Positions 23,205-32,122 of a stretch of 64,000 bases of DNA are shown here, piece by piece. The notes under the pieces were generated by a model, which ran no database searches, was not told the DNA's origin, and saw only the letters and a list, made by a program, of their open reading frames with translations. The translations under genes and the position numbers were made by a program. The stretch spans positions 1 to 64,000 of the forward strand of contig CAWEZE010000013.1 in the NCBI GenBank assembly GCA_963813485.1. Reading direction: 5' to 3'. Origin of the DNA: DASQUK01 sp963813485. Its GTDB lineage: Bacteria; Actinomycetota; Acidimicrobiia; Acidimicrobiales; VFJN01. Positions within the stretch are counted from its first letter, which is position 1. The number at the start of each line of letters is the position of its first letter.

Positions 23205-24633
23205 CGAGGTAGGCCCCCAGACCGTGGCGGCCGCCCTCACGCCCATAGCCCGACTCCTTGTAGCCGCCGAACGGGCTGGTGGGATCGAAGCGGTTGAACG
23301 TGTTCGCCCACACCACCCCGGCCCGCAGCTTCTGCGCCATCCACAGGATGCGGCTGCCCTTGTCGGTCCACACGCCGGCCGAGAGCCCGTACGGGGTGTT
23401 GTTGGCCTTCTCGACGGCCTCGGCGGGAGTGCGGAAGGTGAGGACCGACAACACGGGGCCGAAGATCTCCTCGCGGGCGATGCGGTGCGACTGCGACACG
23501 CCCGTGAACACGGTGGGCGGGAACCAGAAGCCCCGCTCGGGCAGCTCACAGGGCGGCGACCAGCGCTCCGCGCCCTCGGTCTCGCCGATCTCGGACAGCA
23601 TTCGGATCTTGTCGAGCTGCTCGGCACTGTTGATGGCGCCGATGTCGGTGTTCTTGTCGAGCGGGTCGCCGAGGCGCAGGGTGGTGAGTCGGCGCTTGAG
23701 CCCCGCCAGCAGTTCGTCGGCCACCGATTCCTGCACCAGCAGCCGGCTGCCCGCGCAGCAGACGTGGCCTTGGTTGAAGAAGATGCCGTTGACGATGCCC
23801 TCGATCGCCTGGTCGAGCGGGGCGTCGTCGAACACGACGTTGGCGGCCTTGCCCCCGAGCTCGAGGGTGACCTTCTTGCGGGTGCCGGCCACCGACCGGG
23901 CGATCTGGCGCCCGACCTCGGTCGATCCCGTGAACGCCACCTTGTCGACCCTGGGGTGCTCGACCAGCGCCCGCCCGGTGTCGCCGGCGCCGGTGATGAT
24001 GTTCACGACCCCCGGCGGCAGGTCGGCCTGCTGGCAGATGTCGGCAAACGCCAGTGCGGTCAGGGGCGTCGTCTCGGCTGGCTTGAGCACCACCGTGTTG
24101 CCGCAGGCCAGCGCTGGGGCGATCTTCCACGCCAGCATCAGTAGGGGGAAGTTCCAGGGGATGACCTGGGCGGCGACCCCCAGGGGGCGGGGGCCGGGAC
24201 CGAAGCCGGCGTAGTCGAGCTTGTCGGCCCATCCCGCGTAGTAGAAGAAGTGGGCGGCCACCAGGGGGACGTCGACGTCGCGGCTCTCGCGGATGGGCTT
24301 GCCGTTGTCGATGGACTCGAGCACCGCCAGCTCGCGGGACCGCTCCTGCACGAGGCGGGCCAGCCGATAGAGGTACTTGCCGCGGTCGCGGCCGCTCAGC
24401 CGGGACCAGGCGCCGTCGTAGGCGGCGCGGGCGGCGTCGACCGCCCGGTCGACGTCCTGCGGCCCCGCGGCCACGACCTCGGACAGCACCTCTTCGGTGG
24501 CCGGATTGACCGTCTTGAAGCGGGTTCCGTCGATCGGGTCGACCATCTCGCCGCCGATGAACAGGCCGTACGACGGCTGGATGTCGACGATCGAGCGGGA
24601 TTCCGGGGCGGGGGCGTAGTCGAAGGTTGGCAT
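23197..24633 (-). CDS. NAD-dependent aldehyde dehydrogenase
   Basis: A 478-aa complete enzyme. Visible motifs: PWNFPLLMLAWKIAPALACG, VVLKPAETTPLTAL, FTGSTEVGRQIA (cofactor loop), LELGGKAANVVFDD with the general-base Glu, and the catalytic loop FFNQGHVCCAGSRL. The end GGYKESGYGREGGRHGL is also standard. It lies 13 bp after deoC, so oxidation of acetaldehyde released from deoxyribose-5-phosphate by DeoC is the likely job, giving acetate. The following gene supplies a truncated partner domain. Confidence 0.92.
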   Translation of the reverse strand: MPTFDYAPAPESRSIVDIQPSYGLFIGGEMVDPIDGTRFKTVNPATEEVLSEVVAAGPQDVDRAVDAARAAYDGAWSRLSGRDRGKYLYRLARLVQERSRELAVLESIDNGKPIRESRDVDVPLVAAHFFYYAGWADKLDYAGFGPGPRPLGVAAQVIPWNFPLLMLAWKIAPALACGNTVVLKPAETTPLTALAFADICQQADLPPGVVNIITGAGDTGRALVEHPRVDKVAFTGSTEVGRQIARSVAGTRKKVTLELGGKAANVVFDDAPLDQAIEGIVNGIFFNQGHVCCAGSRLLVQESVADELLAGLKRRLTTLRLGDPLDKNTDIGAINSAEQLDKIRMLSEIGETEGAERWSPPCELPERGFWFPPTVFTGVSQSHRIAREEIFGPVLSVLTFRTPAEAVEKANNTPYGLSAGVWTDKGSRILWMAQKLRAGVVWANTFNRFDPTSPFGGYKESGYGREGGRHGLGAYLDV

Positions 24634-24646
24634 GGTCCGTGCTCGA

Positions 24647-25598
24647 TCAATCGAGGGTGAAGTAGTCGGGCCCGGCGTAGTGGCCGGTGGTGAGCTTCTG
24701 GCGTTGCATGAGAAGGTCGTTGAGCAGGCTCGAGGCGCCGAACCGGAACCAGTCGGCGCTGAGCCAGTCGTCCCCGGCCACCTCGTTGACCACCACCAGA
24801 TAGCGCACGGCGTCCTTGGCGGCCCGAATGCCGCCGGCGGCCTTCACCCCGACCTGGCGCCCCGTCTGGTTGCGGAAGTCGCGCACCGCCTCGAGCATCA
24901 CCAAGGTCACCGGCAGCGTTGCGGCGGGCGAGACCTTGCCGGTCGAGGTCTTGATGAAGTCCCCGCCCGCCAACATCGCGAGCCACGACGCCCGGCGGAC
25001 GTTGTCGTAGGTGGCCAGCTCACCCGTCTCCAGGATCACCTTGAGGTGCGCGTCGCCGCTGGCCTGCCTTGGTGGCCACGATCTCGTCATACACGTCGAG
25101 GTACCGCCCGGCGAGGAACGCACCCCGGTCGATGACCATGTCGATCTCGTCGGCGCCCGCGGCCACGGCGGCCTTGGTGTCGGCGAGCTTCACGTCGAGC
25201 GGGGCGCGGCCGGAGGGGAACGCGGTGGCGACTGCGGCGATGTGGATGCTCGATCCCGCGAGCGCCTCGACCGCGGTGGGCACGAGGTCGCCGTACACGC
25301 AGATGGCGGCCACCGGTGGGCACGAGGGATCGGTGGGGTCGGGCTGGCGGCTCTTGGCGCACAGCGCCCGGACCTTGCCGGGCGTGTCCTGGCCCTCGAG
25401 CGTCGTGAGATCCACCATCCGGATCGCCAGGTCGAGCGCGAACGCCTTGGCCGTGGTCTTGATGGAGCGCGTGGCGAGCGTGGCCGCCCGCGCCTCGACC
25501 CCAACCTGGTCGACACCGGGGAGCCCGTGGAGGAAGCGCCGGAGGGTGTCGTTGCTGGCGGTGACGTCGGCGAAGCCTGGCGGAACGGTGACGGTCAC
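24647..25598 (-). CDS. deoC: deoxyribose-phosphate aldolase, frame broken
   Basis: Two overlapping frames make up one DeoC. The first (from GTG at 25598) carries LRRFLHGLPGVDQVGVEARA, VAAICVYGDLV and AGADEIDMVIDRG; the second carries DAHLKVILETGEL, GGDFIKTSTGK (Schiff-base Lys) and VGVKAAGGIRAAKDAVRYL. They join if one base is dropped around 25061-25070. The whole is about 317 aa, normal for the longer actinobacterial form. The enzyme splits deoxyribose-5-phosphate into glyceraldehyde-3-phosphate and acetaldehyde. As written the catalytic Lys would not be translated, so this is a pseudogene or a sequence error; the intact downstream operon favours error. Confidence 0.88.
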
Positions 25599-25706
25599 CC
25601 GTTCAGGCTACTGCCAGGTGCTCGGGGCGTCGCCCGGGCCCGCCTGGCAATGCGGCCGGTGCCCGACTGGGTGCGACCCCGAGTGGCTGGGGCATGATGT
25701 CGCACC

Positions 25707-26321
25707 GTGCGGGGAGTCTGGGATCTCATGGTTGCCTGCAAGGGCAGCGCGATTGTCTCCTGGCGGCGCGGGGGCCTCCGGGCCGGCCTGGTCGGCGTGG
25801 TCGCCGCCGTGGCGATGGTCTGCGCAGTCGGCCTGCTCTGGGTCGTGGCCGGCGACGACGGTGCCGCCCCGGACGCTGCGGCACCGCCCGGCGGCGTGGC
25901 GACACCCGATCGTCGTGACGTGGACGGCGATGCGGCGGGCCGGCGGCGCGTCGCTCCGACGGACCTGGCGCAGTCGGGATCGGCGGAAGCAGCGACAGGC
26001 GCGGAGGTCGGCATCGCGAGCGCCGGTCCTGGTGACGGTCGGGTCGCTGGGCCCGGTGCGGGATCCGGTACCGGGGACTCGGGGTCTGGCTCGCCGGCCG
26101 GCGCCGCGGGCGGTCGCCAGAGCCCGCCGCCGACCGCAGGCACGGAGCGTGGCGCGTCGCCCAGCACGTCGACTCCGGGCACCACGGAGTCGACGCCTTC
26201 GCATCCAGCTCCCGTCGGCACGACGACCACCGATCCGGGCCCGCCGCCGGACGACGGCTCCGGCGCAGATGGGGCAGGGGGACTACTCGGAGGGGTGCTC
26301 GACGTTCTCGGCCTCGGCTAA
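25707..26321 (+). CDS. membrane-anchored Pro/Ser/Gly-rich protein, unknown
   Basis: A 204-aa product from GTG at 25707 (an ATG at 25728 is an alternative). There is one membrane helix near residues 25-48 (AGLVGVVAAVAMVCAVGLLW), and the rest is a low-complexity, probably extracellular tail rich in Gly, Ala, Ser, Thr and Pro. It ends in a short hydrophobic GLLGGVLDVLGLG. I recognise no domain. It stands alone on the plus strand between deoC and add, and its TAA is followed immediately by repeat copy B. Whether it is conserved cannot be judged. Confidence 0.6.
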   Translation: MRGVWDLMVACKGSAIVSWRRGGLRAGLVGVVAAVAMVCAVGLLWVVAGDDGAAPDAAAPPGGVATPDRRDVDGDAAGRRRVAPTDLAQSGSAEAATGAEVGIASAGPGDGRVAGPGAGSGTGDSGSGSPAGAAGGRQSPPPTAGTERGASPSTSTPGTTESTPSHPAPVGTTTTDPGPPPDDGSGADGAGGLLGGVLDVLGLG

Positions 26322-26454
26322 GGAGCCGAGCGGATAGGGCGGTTCGTGCAGCCTACGCGTGGGAATTTGGCGGTCGACGGCCAGCTCCACGGCTCGGCTC
26401 CCCGGGAACACTGACCACCATGAGCCAAGAGGACGTGCCTATCCGCTCAGGTCC
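26322..26454. repeat. 133-bp inverted-end element, copy B
   Basis: Starts GGAGCCGAGCGGATAGG on the base after the TAA at 26319-26321 and ends with CCTATCCGCTCAGGTCC. It differs from copy A at two positions by eye. It lies between the plus-strand membrane protein and the minus-strand add gene. The following 96 bp to 26550 hold nothing else I recognise. Confidence 0.9.
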
Positions 26455-26550
26455 TGAGGCGCCGGCATTTCTCACGGCAAACGCCAGCCGGGCGAAGGCA
26501 TCCTTCGGCCAGGACGCGCGGGGCTTCGCGTGGCGGCTAGTTGGACCCCA

Positions 26551-27630
26551 CTAGAGCGCCTCGGCCCGCAGGGCGGAAAAGCCGGGCTTGATGGTGCCCT
26601 CGATGATTCGCAGCCGCTGGTCGAACGGCCAGAACGACGACTTCATGGCGTTGATCGTGAGCCACTGAAGCTCGTCCCAGCCGTACCCGAACGCCTCGAC
26701 CAGCTTGTACAGCTCGTCGCTGAGCGTGATGTCGGACATCAGCCGGTTGTCGGTGTTGACCGTCACCCGGAAGCGCAGCGCCGTCAGCAGCCCTATCGGG
26801 TGCTCGCCAATCGACGGGGCAACGCCGGTGTGGACGTTGGAGGTGGGGCACATCTCCAGCGGCACCCGCCGGTCGCGGACAAAGGCCGCCAGCCGGCCCA
26901 GCGTCGCCCGGCCCTCGTCGTCGACGGCGATGTCGTCGACGATCCGCACGCCGTGCCCCAGCCGCTCGGCACCGCACAGCTGGAGCGCCTCCCAGATCGA
27001 AGGCAGGCCGAACGCCTCGCCCGCGTGGATGGTGATGTGGCTGTTGGCCTGGGCGATCTCCTGGAAGGCGGCCAGGTGCCGGGTGGGTGGGTTGCCGGCC
27101 TCACTGCCCGCGATGTCGAACCCGACGACGCCGGCGTCGCGGTGCCGCAGCGCCAGCTGGGCGATCTCGCTCGAGTTGGCGGCGTGCCGCATGGCCGTCG
27201 CCAGCGTGCCGATCGTGATGCCCCGGCCGGCGGCACCGAGCCGGAATCCCTCGAGCACCGCCTCGACCACCTCGTCGAGCGTGAGCCCGCCCTGGATGTG
27301 CTGCTCCGGGGCGAAGCGCACCTCGGCGTAGACGACGCCGTCGTCGGCCAGGTCCTCGGCGCATTCCGCCGCCACCCGTTGCAGGGCGTCCTTGGTCTGC
27401 ATGACGCCGGTGGTGTGCTCGAACGTCTCGAGGTAGAGGTCGAGGTCGTGACGGAATGCGCCCTCGGTGAACCACCGCGCCAGCTCACCGGCGTCGGTGG
27501 TGGGCAGCGTGTGGCCCACCTCGCGAGCCAGCTCGATGACCGTCGTGGGCCGCAGGCCACCGTCGAGGTGGTCGTGCAGCAGCACCTTGGGGGCTCGCCG
27601 GACCTGATCCAGACTGGGTAGTGCCGCCAT
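26551..27630 (-). CDS. add: adenosine deaminase
   Basis: A 359-aa zinc amidohydrolase. Metal and catalytic motifs are in place: LLHDHLDGGL (His19, His21), FAPEQHIQGG, ITIHAGEAFG (His and catalytic Glu), ERLGHGVRI, CPTSNVHTG and VTVNTDNRLMSD. It converts adenosine and deoxyadenosine to inosine and deoxyinosine. It belongs to the minus-strand nucleoside catabolism group, but repeat copy C separates it from deoA upstream, so it may be transcribed separately or less strongly. Length and motif order are standard. Confidence 0.94.
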   Translation of the reverse strand: MAALPSLDQVRRAPKVLLHDHLDGGLRPTTVIELAREVGHTLPTTDAGELARWFTEGAFRHDLDLYLETFEHTTGVMQTKDALQRVAAECAEDLADDGVVYAEVRFAPEQHIQGGLTLDEVVEAVLEGFRLGAAGRGITIGTLATAMRHAANSSEIAQLALRHRDAGVVGFDIAGSEAGNPPTRHLAAFQEIAQANSHITIHAGEAFGLPSIWEALQLCGAERLGHGVRIVDDIAVDDEGRATLGRLAAFVRDRRVPLEMCPTSNVHTGVAPSIGEHPIGLLTALRFRVTVNTDNRLMSDITLSDELYKLVEAFGYGWDELQWLTINAMKSSFWPFDQRLRIIEGTIKPGFSALRAEAL

Positions 27631-27668
27631 GGAGGAACGCTACCGCCCGACCTCCCCCCAGCCACGTA

Positions 27669-27801
27669 GGAGCCGAGCGGATAGGGCGGTTCGCACAGCC
27701 TACGCGTGGGAATTTGGCGGTCGACCGCCAGCTCAACAGCTCGGCGCCCCGGCAGCGCTGACCACCGTGAGCCAGGAGGACGTGCCTATCCGCTCACGTC
27801 C
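27669..27801. repeat. 133-bp inverted-end element, copy C
   Basis: Same length and ends as copies A and B but with about a dozen substitutions. The right end (CCTATCCGCTCACGTCC) stops at 27801, immediately before the deoA stop codon (27802-27804). In this copy GGACGTG at the end can also form a local hairpin with CACGTCC, leaving AGCGGATAGG in the loop. A perfect internal palindrome GGCGGTCGACCGCC is present. Confidence 0.9.
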
Positions 27802-29076
27802 TTAGGCGATGCGATCGACGACCAGCGGGCGGGGCTCCGGCGGCTCCGGCCCCACCTCGAGGGCGCCGTCCAGCGCGGCGAGGGCTCCCTCCAACCGGGC
27901 CGGGTCGTCGCAGTGCAGGACGAGCACCGGCTCGCCGGCCTCGACCTCGTCTCCCGGCTTATGCAGGCACACGGCGCCCGCGGTGGGGGACACGGGGTGC
28001 TCCTTGCGCGACCGGCCGGCGCCCAGGCGCCACACCGCCACGCCCACGGCCCGGGCGTCGAGGCGGCGCAGGTAGCCGCCAGCAGGGGCCGGCACCTCGT
28101 GTTGCACGGCGGCGACGGGTAGCGCCGCGTCGGGGTCGCCACCCTGCGCCCTGATCATGGCGTCCCAGACCGCGTGCGCCCGCCCGTCGGCCAGCGCTGC
28201 TGCTGGGTCGGCGTCGAGACCGGCTAGCGCCAGCATCTCGCCGGCCAGGGCCAGGGTGACCTCGACCAGGTCGGGCGGACCACCGCCCCGCAGGACGTCC
28301 ACTGCCTCGGCCACCTCGAGGCCGTTGCCGCAGGCGCGCCCCAGGGGCGTGTCCATGTCGGTGATCAGCGCTACCGTGCGCACCCCCTCCGCCCGGCCCA
28401 GCGTCACCATCGTCTCGGCCAACTGCCGCGCCCGGTCGATCTCGGGGAGGAACGCCCCCGAGCCCACCTTGACGTCGAGGACCAGCGCCTCGGTGCCCTC
28501 GGCGATCTTCTTGGACATGATCGAGCTGGCGATGAGGGGGATCGCCTCGACCGTGGCCGTCACGTCCCGTAGGGCATAGAGCTTCCGGTCCGCCGGGCAG
28601 AGCGTGTCGCTGGCGGCACTGATCACGACCCCGATGTCGCGTAGCTGGGCGACCATCCGTTCGGTCGGCAACGTGGCCTGCCACCCGGGGATCGCCTCGA
28701 GCTTGTCCAGGGTGCCGCCGGTGTGGCCTAGCCCCCGCCCGGATAGCTGGGGGACCGCGGCGCCGCAGGCCGCCACCAACGGCGCCAAGGGGAGCGACAC
28801 GTTGTCGCCCACCCCGCCCGTCGAATGCTTGTCGACCGTGGGTCGGCCCACGGACGAGAGGTCGATGCGCTCGCCCGAGTCGATCATCGCCTGGGTCCAC
28901 GACGCCAGCTCGTCGGGTTCCATGTCCCGCAGGAAGATGGCCATGCACAGCGCCGCGGCCTGTTCGTCGGCGATGGTGTCGGCGGTGTAACCCTCCACGA
29001 AGAACCGCACCTGCTCGTCGGACAGCCGGCCGCCGTCGCGCTTGGTGCGGATGACGTCGAGGATGTCGGTCGCCAC
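27802..29076 (-). CDS. deoA: thymidine phosphorylase
   Basis: A 424-aa pyrimidine nucleoside phosphorylase: ILDVIRTKRDGGRLSDEQVR, the phosphate-site KHSTGGVGDNVSL, GRGLGHTGGTLDKLEAIPG, SKKIAEGTEALVLDVKVG and the DTPLGRACGNGLEVAEAVD segment. It phosphorolyses thymidine or deoxyuridine to base plus deoxyribose-1-phosphate. The GTG start at 29076 overlaps the cdd stop by one base, giving tight coupling. Its stop abuts repeat copy C. The product would be isomerised by the mutase at 34.9 kb and cleaved by DeoC. Confidence 0.93.
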   Translation of the reverse strand: MATDILDVIRTKRDGGRLSDEQVRFFVEGYTADTIADEQAAALCMAIFLRDMEPDELASWTQAMIDSGERIDLSSVGRPTVDKHSTGGVGDNVSLPLAPLVAACGAAVPQLSGRGLGHTGGTLDKLEAIPGWQATLPTERMVAQLRDIGVVISAASDTLCPADRKLYALRDVTATVEAIPLIASSIMSKKIAEGTEALVLDVKVGSGAFLPEIDRARQLAETMVTLGRAEGVRTVALITDMDTPLGRACGNGLEVAEAVDVLRGGGPPDLVEVTLALAGEMLALAGLDADPAAALADGRAHAVWDAMIRAQGGDPDAALPVAAVQHEVPAPAGGYLRRLDARAVGVAVWRLGAGRSRKEHPVSPTAGAVCLHKPGDEVEAGEPVLVLHCDDPARLEGALAALDGALEVGPEPPEPRPLVVDRIA

Positions 29077-29450
29077 TACTCGAGGTCCTCGGGGCCGAAG
29101 GCGCCCGGGAGCAACTCGGCCATGCGCACCTCGTTGACGACGAGCTCGGATCCGCCGGCCTCGTAGAGCAGCTGCCGGCAGCGACCGCACGGGGACAGGG
29201 GACGGCCGTCAGGATCGGACACCGCCACGGCGACCAGCCGCCCACCGCCGCCGGCGTGGAAGGCGGAGACGAGCCCGCACTCGGCGCACAGCGTCAGCCC
29301 GTACGAGGCGTTTTCGACGTTGCAGCCGACGACGACTCGTCCGTCGTCCGTGAGCCCCGCGGCGCCGACCCGGAAGGTCGAGTACGGGGCGTAGGCCCGG
29401 TGCGCGGCCTCAGCGGCGGCCGCCCGCAGCGCCTCCCAGTCGACCGCCAT
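29076..29450 (-). CDS. cdd: cytidine deaminase
   Basis: A 124-aa homotetramer-type deaminase. Residues 44-59 (NVENASYGLTLCAECG) give the zinc ligand Cys55 and catalytic Glu57, and PCGRCRQ supplies Cys88 and Cys91. The CAEC variant matches mycobacterial Cdd. It converts cytidine and deoxycytidine to uridine and deoxyuridine, feeding deoA and upp. The start directly follows the stop of the ABC permease, so it is part of the importer operon. Confidence 0.94.
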   Translation of the reverse strand: MAVDWEALRAAAAEAAHRAYAPYSTFRVGAAGLTDDGRVVVGCNVENASYGLTLCAECGLVSAFHAGGGGRLVAVAVSDPDGRPLSPCGRCRQLLYEAGGSELVVNEVRMAELLPGAFGPEDLE

Positions 29451-30750
29451 TCACTCGACCACGTAGGGCACGCCGTCCGCGGCCGGCGGGCGTGACCGTC
29501 CGACCAGACCGGCGACCACGATGATGGTGACGACGTAGGGGGTCATCAGTAGGAACTCCGACGGGATGGGCGTGTCGAGCACGGCCAGCCGCTGCTGCAG
29601 CTCCTCGGAGAACCCGAACACCAGGGCGGCCATGAACGCCCCCACGGGATGCCAACGCCCGAGGATGAGGGCGGCCAGCGCGATGAACCCCCGACCGGCC
29701 GTCATGTTCTCGTCGAAGCTGCTCACCGCGTCGAGCGTGAACCAGGTGCCGCCGAGCCCGGCGACGGCGCCCCCGAGTATGACCGCACGGTAGCGAGTGC
29801 GCAGCACGTTGATGCCCACCGTGTCGGCCGCCCGAGGATGCTCGCCGACGGCCCGCACCCGCAGGCCCCAACGCGACCGGAACAATGCCCACCACAGGCC
29901 AAACACGAGCACGAACAGCAGGTACACGTAGATCGTGTTGTCGAACAGCAGCGGCCCGACGAACGGCAGGCGCTCGAGGCCGGGGATGCCGAACGAACGG
30001 AAGGATCCGGGCTCGTTGAGGTGGGGGTATTGGACGAGCACCCGGGCCGTCAGGTAGCTGGTCATGCCCAGGGCGAAGAAGTTGATCACCGTACCGCCGA
30101 TGATCTGGTCGACGCGGTAGCGGATCGACATCACCCCGAGGAACGCCCCGAGCAGCACACCGGTGCCGACCCCGCTGAGCAGGCCCACCCACGTGTTGTC
30201 GGCCGCGCTGGCCGTTATCGCCGCCGCGAAGGCCCCGGTGAGCAGCATGCCCTCGATGCCGATGTTGATGATGCCGGAGCGTTCGCACAGCAGGCCCGCG
30301 AGGGCGCCGAACGCCAACGGGATCGACCGGCGCAGCGCGCCGTCGAGTAGGCCGATGATGCTGACGTCGTCGCCCCGGGCCGCCCAGGCGAGCAGCGCCA
30401 CGACGAAGAGGGCCAGTGCGATGCCGAACACGAGGTAGATCGCGCGTGCGGAGCACGCCGACGATCTGCAGGGAGCCGAGCGCCAGGATCACGATGCCAA
30501 GCACGATGGCCGTGGCCCGGGCCGGCAGGGTCAGGTCGGGGATCTGCACGGTGTCGGACTCCCGACTGAACACGAACGTGAAGTCGAGCCCCGCCTCGCT
30601 GCCGAACCCGAACGCCACCAGGGCGATGAGCCCGAGCACCACGGCGGCGATGCCGAAGCCGATGCGCCGCCGGCGCAGCGGGTCCGCGGCCTCGACCCAG
30701 GGCTCGTCCTCCGGTGCGGGGGCCAGCGGTTCGGTGATCGTTACGGTCAT
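29451..30750 (-). CDS. nucleoside ABC transporter permease (second), frame broken
   Basis: The N-terminal part from ATG 30750 (MTVTITEPLAPAPEDEPWVE, then a helix IGFGIAAVVLGLIALVAFGF) and the remaining 320 residues, with CERSGIINIGIEGMLLTGAF and GEHPRAADTVGINVLRTRYR, lie in different frames. They join if one base is removed in the CGCGCG run near 30441-30450, giving about 432 aa. The INIGIEGM and RAVGEHPRAADT motifs are characteristic of YufQ/NupQ-type permeases of BMP-dependent importers. The break is probably a sequence error because the operon is otherwise intact. It follows the first permease by 6 bp. Confidence 0.85.
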
Positions 30751-30756
30751 GGCCGC

Positions 30757-31989
30757 CTACCCTCCCCAGCTCGTCGTGAAGGTCTGGCCCGCGCCCCGGC
30801 CGGCCCGGATGCGATAGATGGACCGCACGAGCGCCGGCGCCGCCACGAACAGGATGATCAGCGCCTGGATGACGACGATGATGTCCACCGGGGTCGACGT
30901 CGCCGCCTGCATGCCGGTGGCCCCCGACCGGAACACGCCGAACAGGAAGGCGGCGCCCAGCACGCCTGCGGGACTGGCGCGGCCGAGCAGGGCCACGGCG
31001 ATGGCGTCGAAACCGATGAACGAGTAGTAGCCGCCGGTGAGGCTGAAGCTGGGTCGGCCCAGGATGTTGGACGTGCCCGCCAGCCCCGAGAGGCCCCCGG
31101 CGATGAGCATGGCCAGCAGGTACGTGCCGCCGACCGCCATGCCCGCGTAGCGCGACGCGAAGGGGTTGGCCCCGACAGCGCGCATCCGGAAGCCCACGGT
31201 CGACCGGTCGAGCAGCCACCACACGACCACGGCCGCACCGAGGGCCAGGAACAACCCCGCGTGCACCGTGATGTCGCCGAAGCTGACGTCGGGGAGGCGC
31301 GCCGACTCGGCCACCGGCTTGGAGATGGGGTCCTCGCGGCCCGACCGTTGAAATGCGTCCGTTCGCAGCGCGTAGGCGAGCAGCAGGAACGAGATGTAGT
31401 TGAGCATGATCGTGGTGATCACCTCGTGGGCGCCGGTGCGCGCCTTGAGGAAACCGGCGATGCCACCCCAGACGGCGCCGCCCACGAAGCCGGCGATCAC
31501 CGCCACCACGACGTGGAGGACGCGGGGCAGGTCCCAGGTGAATCCCACCCAGCCGGCGCACATGGCGCCGACCACGAGCTGGCCCGCTCCGCCGATGTTG
31601 AACAGCCCGGCGCGGAATGCGAGCGCCACCGACAAACCGGCCAGCGCCAGCGGCGTGGCCTCGACCAGCGTGCGGCCGATTGCCGCCTGCGTTCCCAGGG
31701 AGCTGGTGTACAGACCCTTGTAGGAGGCGTAGACGACGTCCCACGAGTCCGACAGCGTCTGGCCCGGATGGCTGAAGAACCCGCCCCACGAGTCGAGGGT
31801 GTCGGGATCGGAGAAGACGATGACCAGCCCACCCAACGCCAGCGCCGTGACCAGGGCCAGCACGGGCACGACCAGGCTGTTGGCCAGCGAACCCAGCCAC
31901 GCCACCGGCCCCGGCCTCTCAGCCGTGGGCGGCGCGCCGGCGCCGTCGCCCGCCGGGCCCGGCGGCGCCGGGGCGTCCGTCACGGTCAT
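30757..31989 (-). CDS. nucleoside ABC transporter permease (first)
   Basis: A 410-aa inner-membrane protein starting MTVTDAPAPPGPAGDGAGAP with a Pro/Ala-rich cytoplasmic N-terminus and about ten hydrophobic segments. The signature FRAGLFNIGGAGQLVVGAM, RTGAHEVITTIMLNYI and MRAVGANPFASRYAGM belong to the YufP/NupP branch of BPD_transp_2 permeases. It should pair with the second permease and the double ATPase below to import nucleosides. The ATG at 31989 is chosen because upstream residues derive from repeat sequence. Confidence 0.9.
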   Translation of the reverse strand: MTVTDAPAPPGPAGDGAGAPPTAERPGPVAWLGSLANSLVVPVLALVTALALGGLVIVFSDPDTLDSWGGFFSHPGQTLSDSWDVVYASYKGLYTSSLGTQAAIGRTLVEATPLALAGLSVALAFRAGLFNIGGAGQLVVGAMCAGWVGFTWDLPRVLHVVVAVIAGFVGGAVWGGIAGFLKARTGAHEVITTIMLNYISFLLLAYALRTDAFQRSGREDPISKPVAESARLPDVSFGDITVHAGLFLALGAAVVVWWLLDRSTVGFRMRAVGANPFASRYAGMAVGGTYLLAMLIAGGLSGLAGTSNILGRPSFSLTGGYYSFIGFDAIAVALLGRASPAGVLGAAFLFGVFRSGATGMQAATSTPVDIIVVIQALIILFVAAPALVRSIYRIRAGRGAGQTFTTSWGG

Positions 31990-32118
31990 GAGCGCAGCTC
32001 CTGAGCGGTCGACCGTGCGAGCGCCAGCGAGCCGGGCGACGATGGGGCGCGGGGGCGCAGCCCCCGGGGATGCAGGATCATGAGCGGAGCTCCTGATCGG
32101 TCGACCGTGTGAGCGCCA
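31987..32118. repeat. GC-hairpin intergenic repeat, family 2 (copy at 32 kb)
   Basis: A ~40-bp direct repeat (31987-32026 and 32079-32118, both running CATGAGCG-AGCTCCTGA-CGGTCGACCGTG) flanks a strong hairpin CGGGGGC-GCA-GCCCCCG at 32050-32066. The same order of GGTCGAC, GAGCGCC, GATGGG and GGGGC-GCA-GCCCC recurs twice at 51998-52125. It lies between the ATPase and permease genes of one operon, so it may attenuate or process the transcript. Confidence 0.7.
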
Positions 32119-32122
32119 CCGG

